Shown here: positions 48,385 through 60,900 of the stretch, piece by piece
Layout of the letters: every line of letters begins with the position of its first letter
Numbering within the stretch: the first letter of the stretch is position 1
Source: Lineus longissimus
Taxonomy: Eukaryota > Nemertea > Pilidiophora > Heteronemertea > Lineidae
DNA length: 64,000 nucleotides
NCBI RefSeq assembly: GCF_910592395.1
Contig: NC_088320.1
Span: 1,116,001-1,180,000 of the forward strand
Reading direction: 5' to 3'
Program-made: the position numbers and the translations under genes
Notes under the pieces: model-generated
Database searches by the model: none
Seen by the model: the letters and a program-made list of their open reading frames with translations, nothing else
What the model was told of the DNA's origin: nothing

Positions 48385-48425
48385 TTCATTTCGCTATCCC
48401 GCAAGATGGCGGCGAAGTATTGAAA
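48385..48425 (+). promoter_or_regulatory. possible YY1-type start-site motif
   Basis: A perfect aagatggcggc lies at 48403-48413. This motif is typical just downstream of transcription starts in animal promoters. It lies about 460 bp upstream of the first recognised exon of the plus-strand IQ-motif gene. Function is inference from the motif and position only. Confidence 0.35.
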
Positions 48426-48934
48426 GAAAGGATGCCGAATTTGTAAATTAAAGGTCCGATATTTGCTAAACTATGGCATATTGTACAAAAATATGGTGTT
48501 ACAGTTATAGATAAAGTATCGGGGTATCCATTGTTGCTAGTTTAAAGCCAGAAGTCCGTACCAAACTCCTGTAGTGAGAGAAAATAATGACCCCATTTTT
48601 CACTGACATCATCATTCTTTCTACCAACCAATGCCCAAGGCACTAAGGCAGGGACTGAGGCCGAGGGGCAGACAGAAATTCCCCGAAAGTCCGTCCAAAA
48701 AATCCCCCTGCCCACTGTTCCTTCCTTCCTTCAATGGATGGACTGGAGGAATTTAGCCCATCGCCGGTCCGTCAACAATAACATCCACCAAACATCACGA
48801 CATGAACATCATCGTGACATCAATTTCTTATTGACATCAGGTATTTGATTCATGTCTTACTTTGTTCTTGCAGGTATTTGAGTTTGTCTCAAACATCTTT
48901 GTATATCGGTTATCCCTGTGCCAAGCTCCAGACA

Positions 48935-51900
48935 ATGAATCATCAGCCATCAGTTGAGCCTCTTCCACTGGTAAGTATAGATGCTGTGTGTGTCTGGTCA
49001 TATGATTCTTGGGACTGAGTGCATGAATAAAGTCCCTCATTGTGTTATATCGAAGATCGATGCTTTCGAGTACAATCAATATGTGAAGTGTTTAGCTATG
49101 GAATGGAATGTGTTCCCCAAGGTAACAATACCCTGATGTGATGGTAACTTGAAGAGTCTGCTTATGTGGACACAATTCCAGAATCGTCACTTCTCTGATT
49201 CTGTGTGGGCCAAAGTAGAGAAGAAATGGTGAAATGTAGGAAGAATACATGTAAATGATAACCACTTTTAAACAATTTTAAGAACAAAGTTAGAAGAGCT
49301 GTGGACTGGAGTATTGGTCAGATCAGAGTGACCTGCCATCATCCACATAGTGATCTCCTTGCTCCGATACTTAAACCATGATTAGGCATTTAGGCCTTTA
49401 CTGGCTATCATGGCTATAGGGTGACTAATCTCACTGAAATTCCTGGCTGAACACTTCTTGCATTGGTTTTGAATAAACAATACAGTTTACCTTTCAGTAC
49501 AGTTTGCAATTCCATGACCGCATTGAATTGAATCAATTGACATGATCCCCATTCTATGATAACAAGCTGGAACCCTTGAACAATTAGCTTCATGTGCTGT
49601 TTTCATGTTATTGATTGCTTGACAGCTGATGTCATTCTGTAGTTTGTATCAAACAAAAGAATTCTAACATAGTATCAACGGGTCCATATTCAGACCACCA
49701 TCTTGGTTCTGTTGACCTTCTGTCAATCTGTGCTGTATCGCAGACATTTGTTCAAGCAATGGAACAATTTTGATCTTTCCTGCAAATTTCCAGCAGTACT
49801 TTGGTACTGCTATTTATCCACTGGAATATTGATCCTGCAGTGTACAGCATAGTATGCATGTAGTATTGTACTGCAGCTCGGACAAACCTATGCTACCATG
49901 AAGTCAAATCGTGGTTGTGGCAGTCATTCCTGAAACGGTCCCCTCAACATCAGCGAGCTGTATCAGTAACCACCTCTCTCATAGTCAATAGGCTACAGTG
50001 TGCAGTATGGATTGGAACAGTGTAACTGTAAGGATACATGTATGAAAATTGTATAGTTTATAGTGCATTCATATGGCTTTCTATCTATGGATTTATCTGT
50101 TATTTTAGCCAGGGGTGAGTAAAGCTACCCATTTTAGATATGTTCACATGCAGAGTATGTTTTGAGCAGCAAAAGTAATGGACACAACAGGGATGAATCA
50201 GTTACAATGGTTTTCAAAGTTGGGACATAAGTGGCACATTATTGATCAAATTATTTCAATTCAGCCTGCAGTTGTGTCTAGTTTTCATGTCTTTAGAAAC
50301 CCTATTGATTCAAAGAGAGTGGGCGAGGGGTTCAGATTCCCTTGATATTTCCCAGATCGTCAATAAATATACGAATTTGAGTTGTACAAGCAAGTTCAAT
50401 TAAGCTTTGGCTGTGTGCCAGGCACTCAAAATGTACGGATCAATACCCTGACCGGGAATGTACATAGTTGTCATTTCGTATCAGCCAGTTTTGCTAATTG
50501 AAAAGCTTCAATATTTCATAGGATTGTGTAATTGTAGTTTTTACTCCGCTTCCTGTGCTTTGAGTTAGATAAAAACTGGTACAACAAGTCTATTCTAATT
50601 CCAAAGCTGGCAAAACACAATATTGTTTTATCGATCTCAGCTTATTTTACCAATTGAACTTGCCTTTGGCAAAATAAGAGACATCATCTGCTCTTTTTCC
50701 CTTGGAGGTTATTGACTTTCTGTTCCAATTGCCAATGGCTTAAAAATGACATGTTGGAATACTGCTAAGGTCCTCGATGACTGTACCTTTGTGCCTCATG
50801 GCTGACTTCATGCCTTACATTCCTGTCAAAGTGGAAGTAGTATACTGATGGTCTCCAACCCACTCAGTCTCCGTGTTTTTCTTGGGTATGTTTTATTTAT
50901 GGATGCTGATGACTAACTTGACATCGCTGTGATAATAACATTATTATTTTCTCCATTTTCCTCTCACTGCAGTCTGGTGACTTCAGGCAAGACTTAGCAT
51001 TGTATGATAAGAGTCTACATCACAATCCAAATAATAAGACATAATATATTCATGACCAACCATGGTGCATTATGTTGCAACATTACGATCTGTCGTCTTA
51101 CTTGTTACTCGCAATAGGCCATGAAATTGAAGGCAATTTCAGTTTGTATCACTATCAGTGGTCTGTTATTTGCAGCACTTGATTAGATAACATCTCATTC
51201 ACGTCATACTGTATGTTCTTTCAGGGAGAGAATGATGGAGGCATGGCCCCTGGGACCACAGCGCCAACGAGAATCAGCGATACCCTCGGGAGAGATTCAA
51301 AAGGTAGGCATGATTTATTTACGACTCCTTGACTCTCTGAAGCCAACAGATCAGCCCTGTGTTATCCTGTTGTGAATATGTCACCCCGTAAGCTGGTTGA
51401 GTTGAACCTAGGGGGAAAAAACTACTCGCTATAAATGCATTACTTGTTGCAAAATGATCCCCAACTGTTAAATGGCATTTCCTTTTCATATCGGTTTTTA
51501 TGATTTTATCCACTCTGTATATTCAACCTCTATCGATTTAAAAAGGGTGGCTGTTCTGTACCTCCTCGTCCATTAGGCCTGTACGCCTGTCACTGTAGCT
51601 GTTCTGTTAATCTTACATCCATTCCACTTGGAGAGAATGAAATCTTGGTGCACAGGTTCACACACATTGATTTCTGTCTACAGAAATAGAACTGTTTTAT
51701 CTCTGGGTAGGTGCTCTTTATTTCTCGTATTGATGATTATTGACAAGGTTTGTGCCATTATCTCATCTCAAGTGTGATCAATCATCTTCCTGATTCCATG
51801 CGATGAATGCTCGGTAATTTGTGATGTTTTTTTCTGTTTTCCGTGTATAATCTATGAGATTTATCTGCGAGACATCTCACCAATGTTATGCTTTGGGTTT

Positions 51901-54900
51901 GCGACAGGAAATCAACTCTACTAAGAACGAATACCGGGTATCATGTCTGGGACTTCACCGGCTGCTGGTGTGCTTGGTTTAAAACATATCAAACAAACTA
52001 TCGGAGAGTTGATCGGTGCTTTGGTAGCATGCTATCGAACAGCTCTCTCAAAAGACGAAGATTGACCACCTACCGCCTGTTGGCGCAAACCATAGATCAT
52101 CTATATTTATTTCCAATTGATTTACGCCATCTCCTTAATGGTGGATCTTGGGTAATCAGGTCTACTAATTGGTTTGGTCAAGCTTGATGTAACCTCATTA
52201 ATGATTGCGCGTATGATTTGGTTTCATCGCCAATAAAACCTGCTGGGCCGCTGTCCGAGTCACTGTGAGCTCATCACGCTGGGGCTTATCTGGAATTCTG
52301 TAGCATTATGTGACGAGTAGCAGTATCAGTCCCCTGGACAGGATGCTGGTCCATCACAGGTCAACATACCCAGGCAAGCATGGTGCCCATTTATACTCCT
52401 GAAATGTAAGAAGCACTGGTCATGTGTCTTGCTCAAGGCCTCAGAGATAAAACACAAATGATCCTTCAGAGAATGGAACCCACAGCCTCACGCTGGCACT
52501 CAACCTCTAAGTCTCTGATCTCCCTATCATCAATGGGTGCTGCATGACAACCCCAATCTGTGTTACCAATGAACTCGTCTGATATCAACATGTCAATAAA
52601 TTTGTAATCATGGTAATTCAGTCCGTCGCTGACTTCATTTGAATTGATGAAATTCGATGAACTTTTGTCAAGGAAATTGGATGGTTCAGGTTTCGAATAT
52701 TGTTGGATTTAATCAAAATAATGAGTTTTGACTATAGTCTGTGTTGTTGTAATCCTGAGTTAACTCACAGAGATTTTTCTATTCAAATGTCTACGGTTTT
52801 AATCATTGGATTTCAGCACATTATCATCTGTTCGTAACATATTGGAATTCTGGTCGAGAAAGTGGGGATTGAATTTTGAGTATCTCAGTGTATTAGTTGT
52901 TGGCCAGGAAAGTCGGTGGCACCCCCTCACCCCCTGAGACCAGTCTTATCACTCATGAATATTCAGGTGCTCTCACCTCAACGAGCCACCCGAAGCATCC
53001 TGAATATCTGAGTACAATATTCCAATTAAAGCCTTGTTGGTAGTGATAGGGATGAAGTAGAATCACCAATTAGCTTCTCATGGGAAGACTGGTGTGCTCC
53101 TAGTTTTGAAATAATCCCGCAAGATGTGTGGAGTAGTTTTCTATTGGGAGACTGTTTTATCATTAGTTTGTGGCTACTTGTTGGGGTAGGATAGACTGGC
53201 TTCAGTCTTTTCTTCGGTTTGTAAAGTATTCTTTAGACTTTTTCATGGTTATGACATGGATGCTGATTGCAAACTAATGACGTTGTATTCATGTCATTGA
53301 TCTGCATTCTTCTGCTGTCTTTATGAGATAATAAGCGTGTCTGCGAGCTTATTGTGATCTTTGGCAAAAGTGCCTGAGGCAGTTGCGTTGATTGGATCAA
53401 TTGTCTCGTATGGTGTGTCATATTTAGAGTTTCTTTCCCGAGGCGTAGTTGAGGTGCAATGTATGTACGTTGGAAAAGACACTGTCAGTGTTGTTGAGGT
53501 TGTTTCTTGGGCTTGTTAGATGTCATTTTAGCATGTTAAATGCCAGCTCAATCAGTTCTAGACTTAGGGTGCTGACATGCTTGGATATGTACAGTCGGTA
53601 TGGATTCAACCAATTTGAAGGTAAGGCATGAATCTGTCCTGGTTAACTGAGATGCAGACTGTAAGTAGCAACTCCAAAGTGTCAATGAGTACCATTAAGA
53701 TATTGGCGTAATTCTAAGCTTGTGTCTCTTTACTTGGAAATGATATACATAACCTCTATCCGCTGAACTGAGCAAAGGTTCGGTATCCAACCTCCTCCAC
53801 TGCTCTGGTGTCAAATCACACGTTGCCACAGATCCAGTTGCGAGTGCCACTCCGTCACCATCTTCCTTTGACTGCTAATGTAATGTGGACCTGGTGGAAG
53901 GATGTTCTCATGTTTGCTACAGGAGTTCCAGATACAGCATGCTGTTCTAATCCCATTTTTTGTTGGACGTGCAGCTAATAAAATCCTCGTCAGTTTTACG
54001 TTGGTAATGGTGTCTGAGATGTAGACACAGTCGAGTATGGTACAAACTATACTTGTTTATCAGAAGAAAAGATGCTTGAACTTTGCCATTTGGGCCGTGT
54101 TGAACAGCATCATTTGTTGATTGTTTAGTTGATGTTTACTTCTCTACATGAATAGGAGTGATACTGTTCCCTTTGCCTTGCATGAGATCAACATCAACAG
54201 GGAACCATTCTGGTAAAGTACTCATAGAAACGTGTTAGAAGAACCATGGTCGAGCTATCATCATCAAATTAGATGCACTGCCATACAAAATGTGCACTGA
54301 AGAGTCTGCTTCTTTAGCTCAGGAGTAGTTGCTTACCTTTCAAGTTCGCTACCAGAACCAGTAGACTATCACAGCAGGTTATTGAAGCTAACGCTGCATA
54401 TCGTATCACGTAATTGCTTTCATCGCCTCTCTACTCGTTGTTGTTGGAGATAAAATGTTGGCGGTATCTGCCGAGGTGTTGGGAAGGTTTGCTCTCGTGA
54501 ATGTTTCGATGAAATACACTTCTTTGAAGTTGAGAGCTGTTTGGATGCCACTGCCAGTGAAACTTGTGTGAAACCAAGAATCAAAGTGCTACTTGGTCGT
54601 TGTGAATAGTGTTGGAAATTCCCTCAAACATTGGTGTCCGCCCCTTGAGCAAGACTGTTGATCATTCATATCCTGTCGATCACCAGCTTTTCTTCCAGTT
54701 CCAACTTCTTTCTTTGTCAGTGCACATTTCCCTGTCGGCAATACATCATGTTGATACCAACTTGTTGTCAGAACCAGACAGATTACATGTCAAACCATAA
54801 AGCTTGTGTAAATCCACCAGGCCATGAGAAAATTTGAAATATGTGCAAATTCTATCACAGATCAATATTCAGTGGTCCCATGGGGAATCAAACAAAGTTG

Positions 54901-57900
54901 CAACATTGGTATAATTCCATTTGTAAGTTTCTCACTTGATGTACGAGTTGTTGGTCAATTGTTCCCGGTGTCGAATCCGAAAGCATTGTGGTTGTTTTAT
55001 GTGGCCTATGTGACAATACATCAGAGTTCAAAGGATGTATGAGAGGGCGGGTTGGCGTTTTATGCGGCCCAAGTGACACATCTTGTGGCAGACAATTTAG
55101 CGAGATGATGGTCACAGTACCTTAGACTTGTATGGTCAAGAGAATTACATGTACTATCTATCAAACTATCCTGTCCTTCAGACAAATGGTTTTTTGTAAT
55201 ATACCCACCAAGAGCAAAAGTGACCATCACAGTCTTACTTGAGCACACCATAACAACCTGTGCCATTGATACGCAAACCGCTGCCAGGCACTGTAGTGCA
55301 AGGTTCAAGAAGAAGATTCAGATATGAACCAAATTACCAATTATTTTGTCATTTCCTGATCTTTTGTCTTGCGCGATGACAACGCTTGGTGACGGTGATC
55401 ATCTCTGAGCTCTCTCTCATTTCTGTCAGAGAAATAATGGCCTCATGACGAGATCAGATCGTCGGTGATGCTCGCCGCGTTTGACAAGGTCTGAGTAGAT
55501 TTGCTTCCCTGGGGATTCTGAGAGGACGGTTGGATTGGTTTGTTGGAAATCTTGACTGTGCAACAAGATACCATTGTGATTGGTGTTTTGGTGAAAAATG
55601 TCTAGCCTGAACCCTGGGGAAAATGTGACAGACTCTCTGCACTTCATGTTTGATATTAAAGCTACTGACCTGATTTTGTTGCTTGAAAAGACGCGGTAGA
55701 GATGGCTGTGGATGAAACGCTTAGGTTTTAGCTTGCTTATGGGGTTCACAGCCCTTAACAACATTTTTTAGCATGTTTTTGTCCTGCTAGTAAAATGTAT
55801 TCATATCAATCTGAAAATTGAGCTGAGTGAAACCAGAACTACTCTGCACCATTTCTATCAAAAAGCAACTAGACTCATGTGTGGGCAGCCTAATGTATGT
55901 AAAAACAGAGTCAGACTTGAGTAGACGAAAATCACTATTGCTAATAATGTGTCACCAAAGTTCTCCAATATTTCAATCCCACATCATCTTCCATAAGGCT
56001 GCATTTATCAAAAAAGAGAAGCTACACCATGTATGAAAAGTAATATCTTGAACAATTGTCCTGTGTGAGAGTGATGACACATCCATTATGTCCTGACATT
56101 TCAGGGAGTACTTGATTTTTACATCAAAGTCCAATGTGTGTTCTATTGACTGTACATTTGTATACAGGATGGGTAGTGATAAATGGAGCCGGTGACTGTA
56201 TGAAATACAATGGTGTTGGACGTGAGGGTCAGCTCCTGCTCATATCAGTAAAAAGAAAAAATGGTCTGCAGGATCTCTGAGCACTCGCTCTCTGCCATGT
56301 CTGCTGAGACCACTAGAAAATTTAAAGGTTATAGTGTCAAGTCAGATGATACATCTTCCGTAGTCGATATCAGACGACAATTTACCCGCTACTTCTGCAC
56401 CACTAGCAGAAGGAAACACCACTTCAAGTTGGTTGTGAAGCATTGTTGCTCGTGTGCTGAGACCAAGGGTTAATCACCTTAAAAAGTCATGAACTTGTCA
56501 CATTTCTAACTGCATTTGTGTACTTCCTCGCTTGTGCATACTGTGAAGTTTTAATAATTAATGTCAATAACACAAAGTGGTCTTGGTAATATTGTTGGCA
56601 TATTGTTCAGAAATATTGCCCGAGGATGTTATGTTGCATAAAGCATTGTTTTGCCCAAGCTGTGTGAGCATGTGTGCAGCTTGTGGAACACAATGATGTG
56701 CGTGGATAAAGCATGCCAATGGGTGTAAGGAAAATGTACTTTACAGCATGTTGAACAAGGTTGCATTCATACCCGCAGAAGCAGTTGGAATATCACCAAA
56801 TTCTAGATTGATTGATGGCATAAAATTAAACCAGGTGTTGCAAACACTGCCGACCTGTATAGGGCCTCCTTGGCAGAGAATGTAGCAAGAATAAATAAAG
56901 CATGAGCGTAAAGTACATGTAGCATGATTAACACTCTAGCTCTTGTCATGTCAAGCATGCCATATATGGATGCCCATCACTCTGGCAGACCATGGTTGGT
57001 CCTGTCTATATGACTCATGCAGCAATGTCTGTCTCAGATGGATATTTTGATACACTTCTTTGAAGTATTTATCAAAGGATGCATGGCTATATTATATCAT
57101 ACTATGTCAATAAGGCTGAAGAGCTATGCATATTGGCTTGCACATTCGATCTTGTTCTCCGAAGATGTTCTTCGAGCAGGACATGTTGACGCCACGTTGA
57201 GAACAGAGAGGTTGATTGTGCAAATATTCTGGCAATGAATTGGGAGATACTGATTCTGTAGAGAGAGTTGAATGATAGGAACCTTTCCTACCGATTGTTG
57301 AATATGGCAGTCACTTTCACAACAATTCTCTTTACCAGAAGTGTTTCCCTTTCTTCTACATTCTCACGAGGAGCTGTGGTTAGTCCCTAATGAAATTGAA
57401 CACAGCCTATTCATCCCCGGGGTTTTCTACAAATCCACGTCAGCTCAGATTGCCCAACTTCTGATTGTCTTGGGATTGGTGCATCAAGATAGTGAATTGA
57501 TTTATTCCAAACTTCATCTACTATTTGACTTGTTCATCGCTGAGATGCTTCTTGTATTACTTCTAGCCTTACAAGCTGAGGGGGGAGTTCATAGGAGGTT
57601 TTGACGATGTCTCAGAAGAAATTGTACAAAGCCTATCTTCATCCCCAGGGTCTTCCACATGTCCTATAATCAATTCACGTCAACTCAGATAGCCAAAGTT
57701 GCGATTACTTGAGATTCGTTATTGGTGCATGATGGATTGATTTCCGAACATATATCTATTATTGGATATGTTCATCTTGTTAGGTTTTATGGATGTCTTG
57801 TTTGCCTTGAGACATTTGTGGAGGGGGTTGAAGCCGAATTTCGGATCACTAGGTAATGTTCTTGGTGATGGATTGAATTGTCAACTGGTTGGATTCTTGA

Positions 57901-60900
57901 ACTCTCGGTTATTGAGAGCAGTTTGTCAAAATTTGTTGGTCTGGCAAGTCAGACCAATGAATTTGTCAACTCATGTGGTGCAACTTGGGAAGATTGATCA
58001 AGATTTTGAAGACAGTGCTGATTGAGGGGTTTTGAAAGTTCCTTGAGGCAAATGCCTGGAAGATGAATCGGTTCATTTGGTGAATTTCTCCCAAATCATT
58101 TTGGGCTAAATCGATGTCGTTTGCCAGCATGTGCACTCAAGGAAACTTAAGTCCAGGCACATCTTTTCGATGCTCTATCGTAGCATTTTCCATTGAGTTG
58201 CGAGCCTGGGAGCAAGGTTGCTAGTTGCTGATCTTGCCTTACAACTGATTTTCTCTGCAAACTAATTATAGGGCGATGGTGTTGGAAGGCGAGATGTCCA
58301 ATATTTGAAAATGTATCCTTTTTCTGTAACGAAGGGAATTGATCCAAGAGAATCAATTTGTAATCCTAAACAGCAATCACACAATATGGATTGGTTTGGA
58401 TTGCATCTGGGAAAGATTTGGAAAATAGAAAACATGTTTACCAGTTTCCCTGCAGTATCGACCTTGAAAAATTGTCAGATGTTTATTTGAGATTATATGT
58501 GGGAGATTCAAACTTATCTATTACATTGCTTTAGAAAAGAGATTATTAGAAAAAATGTCTAACATTAGTTGAAATGGATATTTTCTAAGCCAGCAAATCT
58601 GCTCATTCAAGGCTGTAGTGCTAAGCCTCTCGCTTGCTACTAAAGTTGTGTTTGGTCTGTACCTGTTACTTGCCCGAAGGTGAAACTTGAATAGGATTTT
58701 TTCTCCATAAAATGTTTGTACAAGCTTGTGGAACTAATGGAGTAGATAGATTGAAGACGGCATGATATTTCATCTTAGTCTACACACCTTGTTCCCTAAA
58801 GCAAATACTGTCAGAACTAGAACTAAAACATAGGCCTATTTCATGGTAGGTATCAAGGTACTCCAACATTCATGTAGGCCTAACCCTATGTAGACTCCCC
58901 TTCCCATTATGATTCTCACCAAGTCGAAAGATCCCCTTCACACTGGCAATAAGATCTTGAGGGTCGATAAAATGGTGGGTCTAACTCAACAAAAGGGCCG
59001 GTTCTCTGATACACATGCAGCCTATTGATCAGATCATTACCATGACACTTGAAAATGATGAGAGTGATTTCCATGCCTTAATTGCCACCAGGACATGAAA
59101 GTCTTCAAGGTCAAGGAGTTAATTTCCTGGGTAGATCACTGAAACAGTAAGTCAAACACGATAGTGAATACCAACACAAGCTTGTCCATTAGCTCTTCCA
59201 GCACGTGTTCAGCCTGACACATTCAGATAATCAGTGACGTCCCTTCTTCTGCCCAATCTTCTCCTGAACATGAACAGCAATGGCGAGCATGACCATGTAT
59301 ATGTCATCACAGTCAGTCAAGACAGAGCAGTGTAAAATATGGCTTAACGAGAGTAATCACAAGGTGGCAGGGTATTCCTGTCACACCACTGCCGCGATGA
59401 CAAACACTGGTTCTAATAGCATCCGGGAAACAAATGGCTGGTTCCAGACATTAGTCTTATTTGATGGGTAAAAGTGGACGCTTGTTCTGTGGCCACTTCA
59501 TTTGGTGGCAAACTCCAAATGGGGAAATGGCGTTCGGCAGTCTATAAAGGCAAAAGCTGAAACATAAGACTTGTGGCATAAACATGTGATGATCATGAGG
59601 AGGATGATGATACTGTTTTTGTTCTGGGAAAGCCTGAGAGTCATGTTGTTTGGAAACCACCAAACAGGTCTGTGTAGCTGCTGTTCTGACCACCTAACAC
59701 CACATCAAGACTCATCCTGACTGATCCTTACTGCTATTGGCAGATCTCAGACAGAAACTCCACCTTACACAACTCCAAGACTCATCCTGACTGATCCTAC
59801 TGCTATTGGCAGATCTCAGACAGAAACTCCACCTTACACAACTCCAAGACTCATCCTGACTGATCCTTACTGCTATTGGCAGATCTCAGACAGGAACTCC
59901 TGAGAGATTGGAGCTATCGGCTTCCTGTTGCAATTTTCTTGCGGCTTACGCCTCCTTATTTTCCATATTTCTCCTTTTTGTACTTCCTGCCATGTCTTAA
60001 CTTTTGATCATGCTAAATGCAGGAAGTTGTCATGTTCTAGTAATCATCTTTAGTTCCTCGTACACATTTGTAAATGCCATGAAAGAAGATGAAAAAGCAG
60101 CTGAAAGTACACGTATGGGTGCATGGTCTTCCACCCAAATTACAATCAATGGCCTTGTTCACATCCTGTGTATACTTCCCAAGTATTAGAGTGTGTGGTG
60201 AGAGGCTTCGAAATTGGACACAAGGGATCGTTTCACTTGTATGATGAAATGGGGTGTGCAACATATCGATTATGAGTAAGAAGATTTACAGCCGGACACA
60301 TTTGCCTCTTGTCAATAATGCTTGTATAAGTGAGACTTATTGGAGATATATTGTAATAGTGGATAGAACATTCAGTTTGCACTGCCATGTCCATATGGCA
60401 TGTATATAGATCTGGTGCCCCAGGTCTACGTGCGACCGTCCTCATTTGTGAAAATGTGTTGAAATGCCCATGAATTTAGGAAAATTGGATCATTTTCTAT
60501 TAGATGCCCCCTCAGACTCCCTGATCCACCCCGTTCCAAGGTCTAACAATATCTAAAGGGGGACTGGACAATATCAGAGTGACCCTGTCAGTGACAGTGA
60601 TATGAATGTTATGCCACAGCCCCGTCCTCCGAGGTTTTGACTCCGTTGACAAGCCAATGTCCATGTTATAATGTCAGAGCCGTCGTTTCTTAAGTCGGGT
60701 TTCAATTCTGTAGGGCGTTGTAAGTTACAGAGGGCGTTACTTTTCTCACTTCGATATCTTAGAAGCTCAGGTTCTTCTGTCGCTGCTTGCATGTCATCCA
60801 ATACTGCTCACAAAGATCTAGCATGTCCTTTCTTGTTGTCGCTAAGTTCCCAACTCGATAACGTTTTTATTGGCAGGTTTCTTCACAGCATGGCGATAAG

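Larger units (their letters stand above)
44781..48400. other. intergenic stretch between ENPP and the IQ-motif gene
   Basis: No gene that I can support. It holds a 107-bp direct duplication with an inserted palindrome (46646-46898) and a foldback element (47467-47628). AATAAA signals near 46250 could mark the end of a very long ENPP transcript. Confidence 0.45.

Noticed and set aside
55426-55764. 112-codon minus-strand open frame
   Set aside because: No domain or splice evidence; it lies inside a long intron of repetitive AT-rich DNA.
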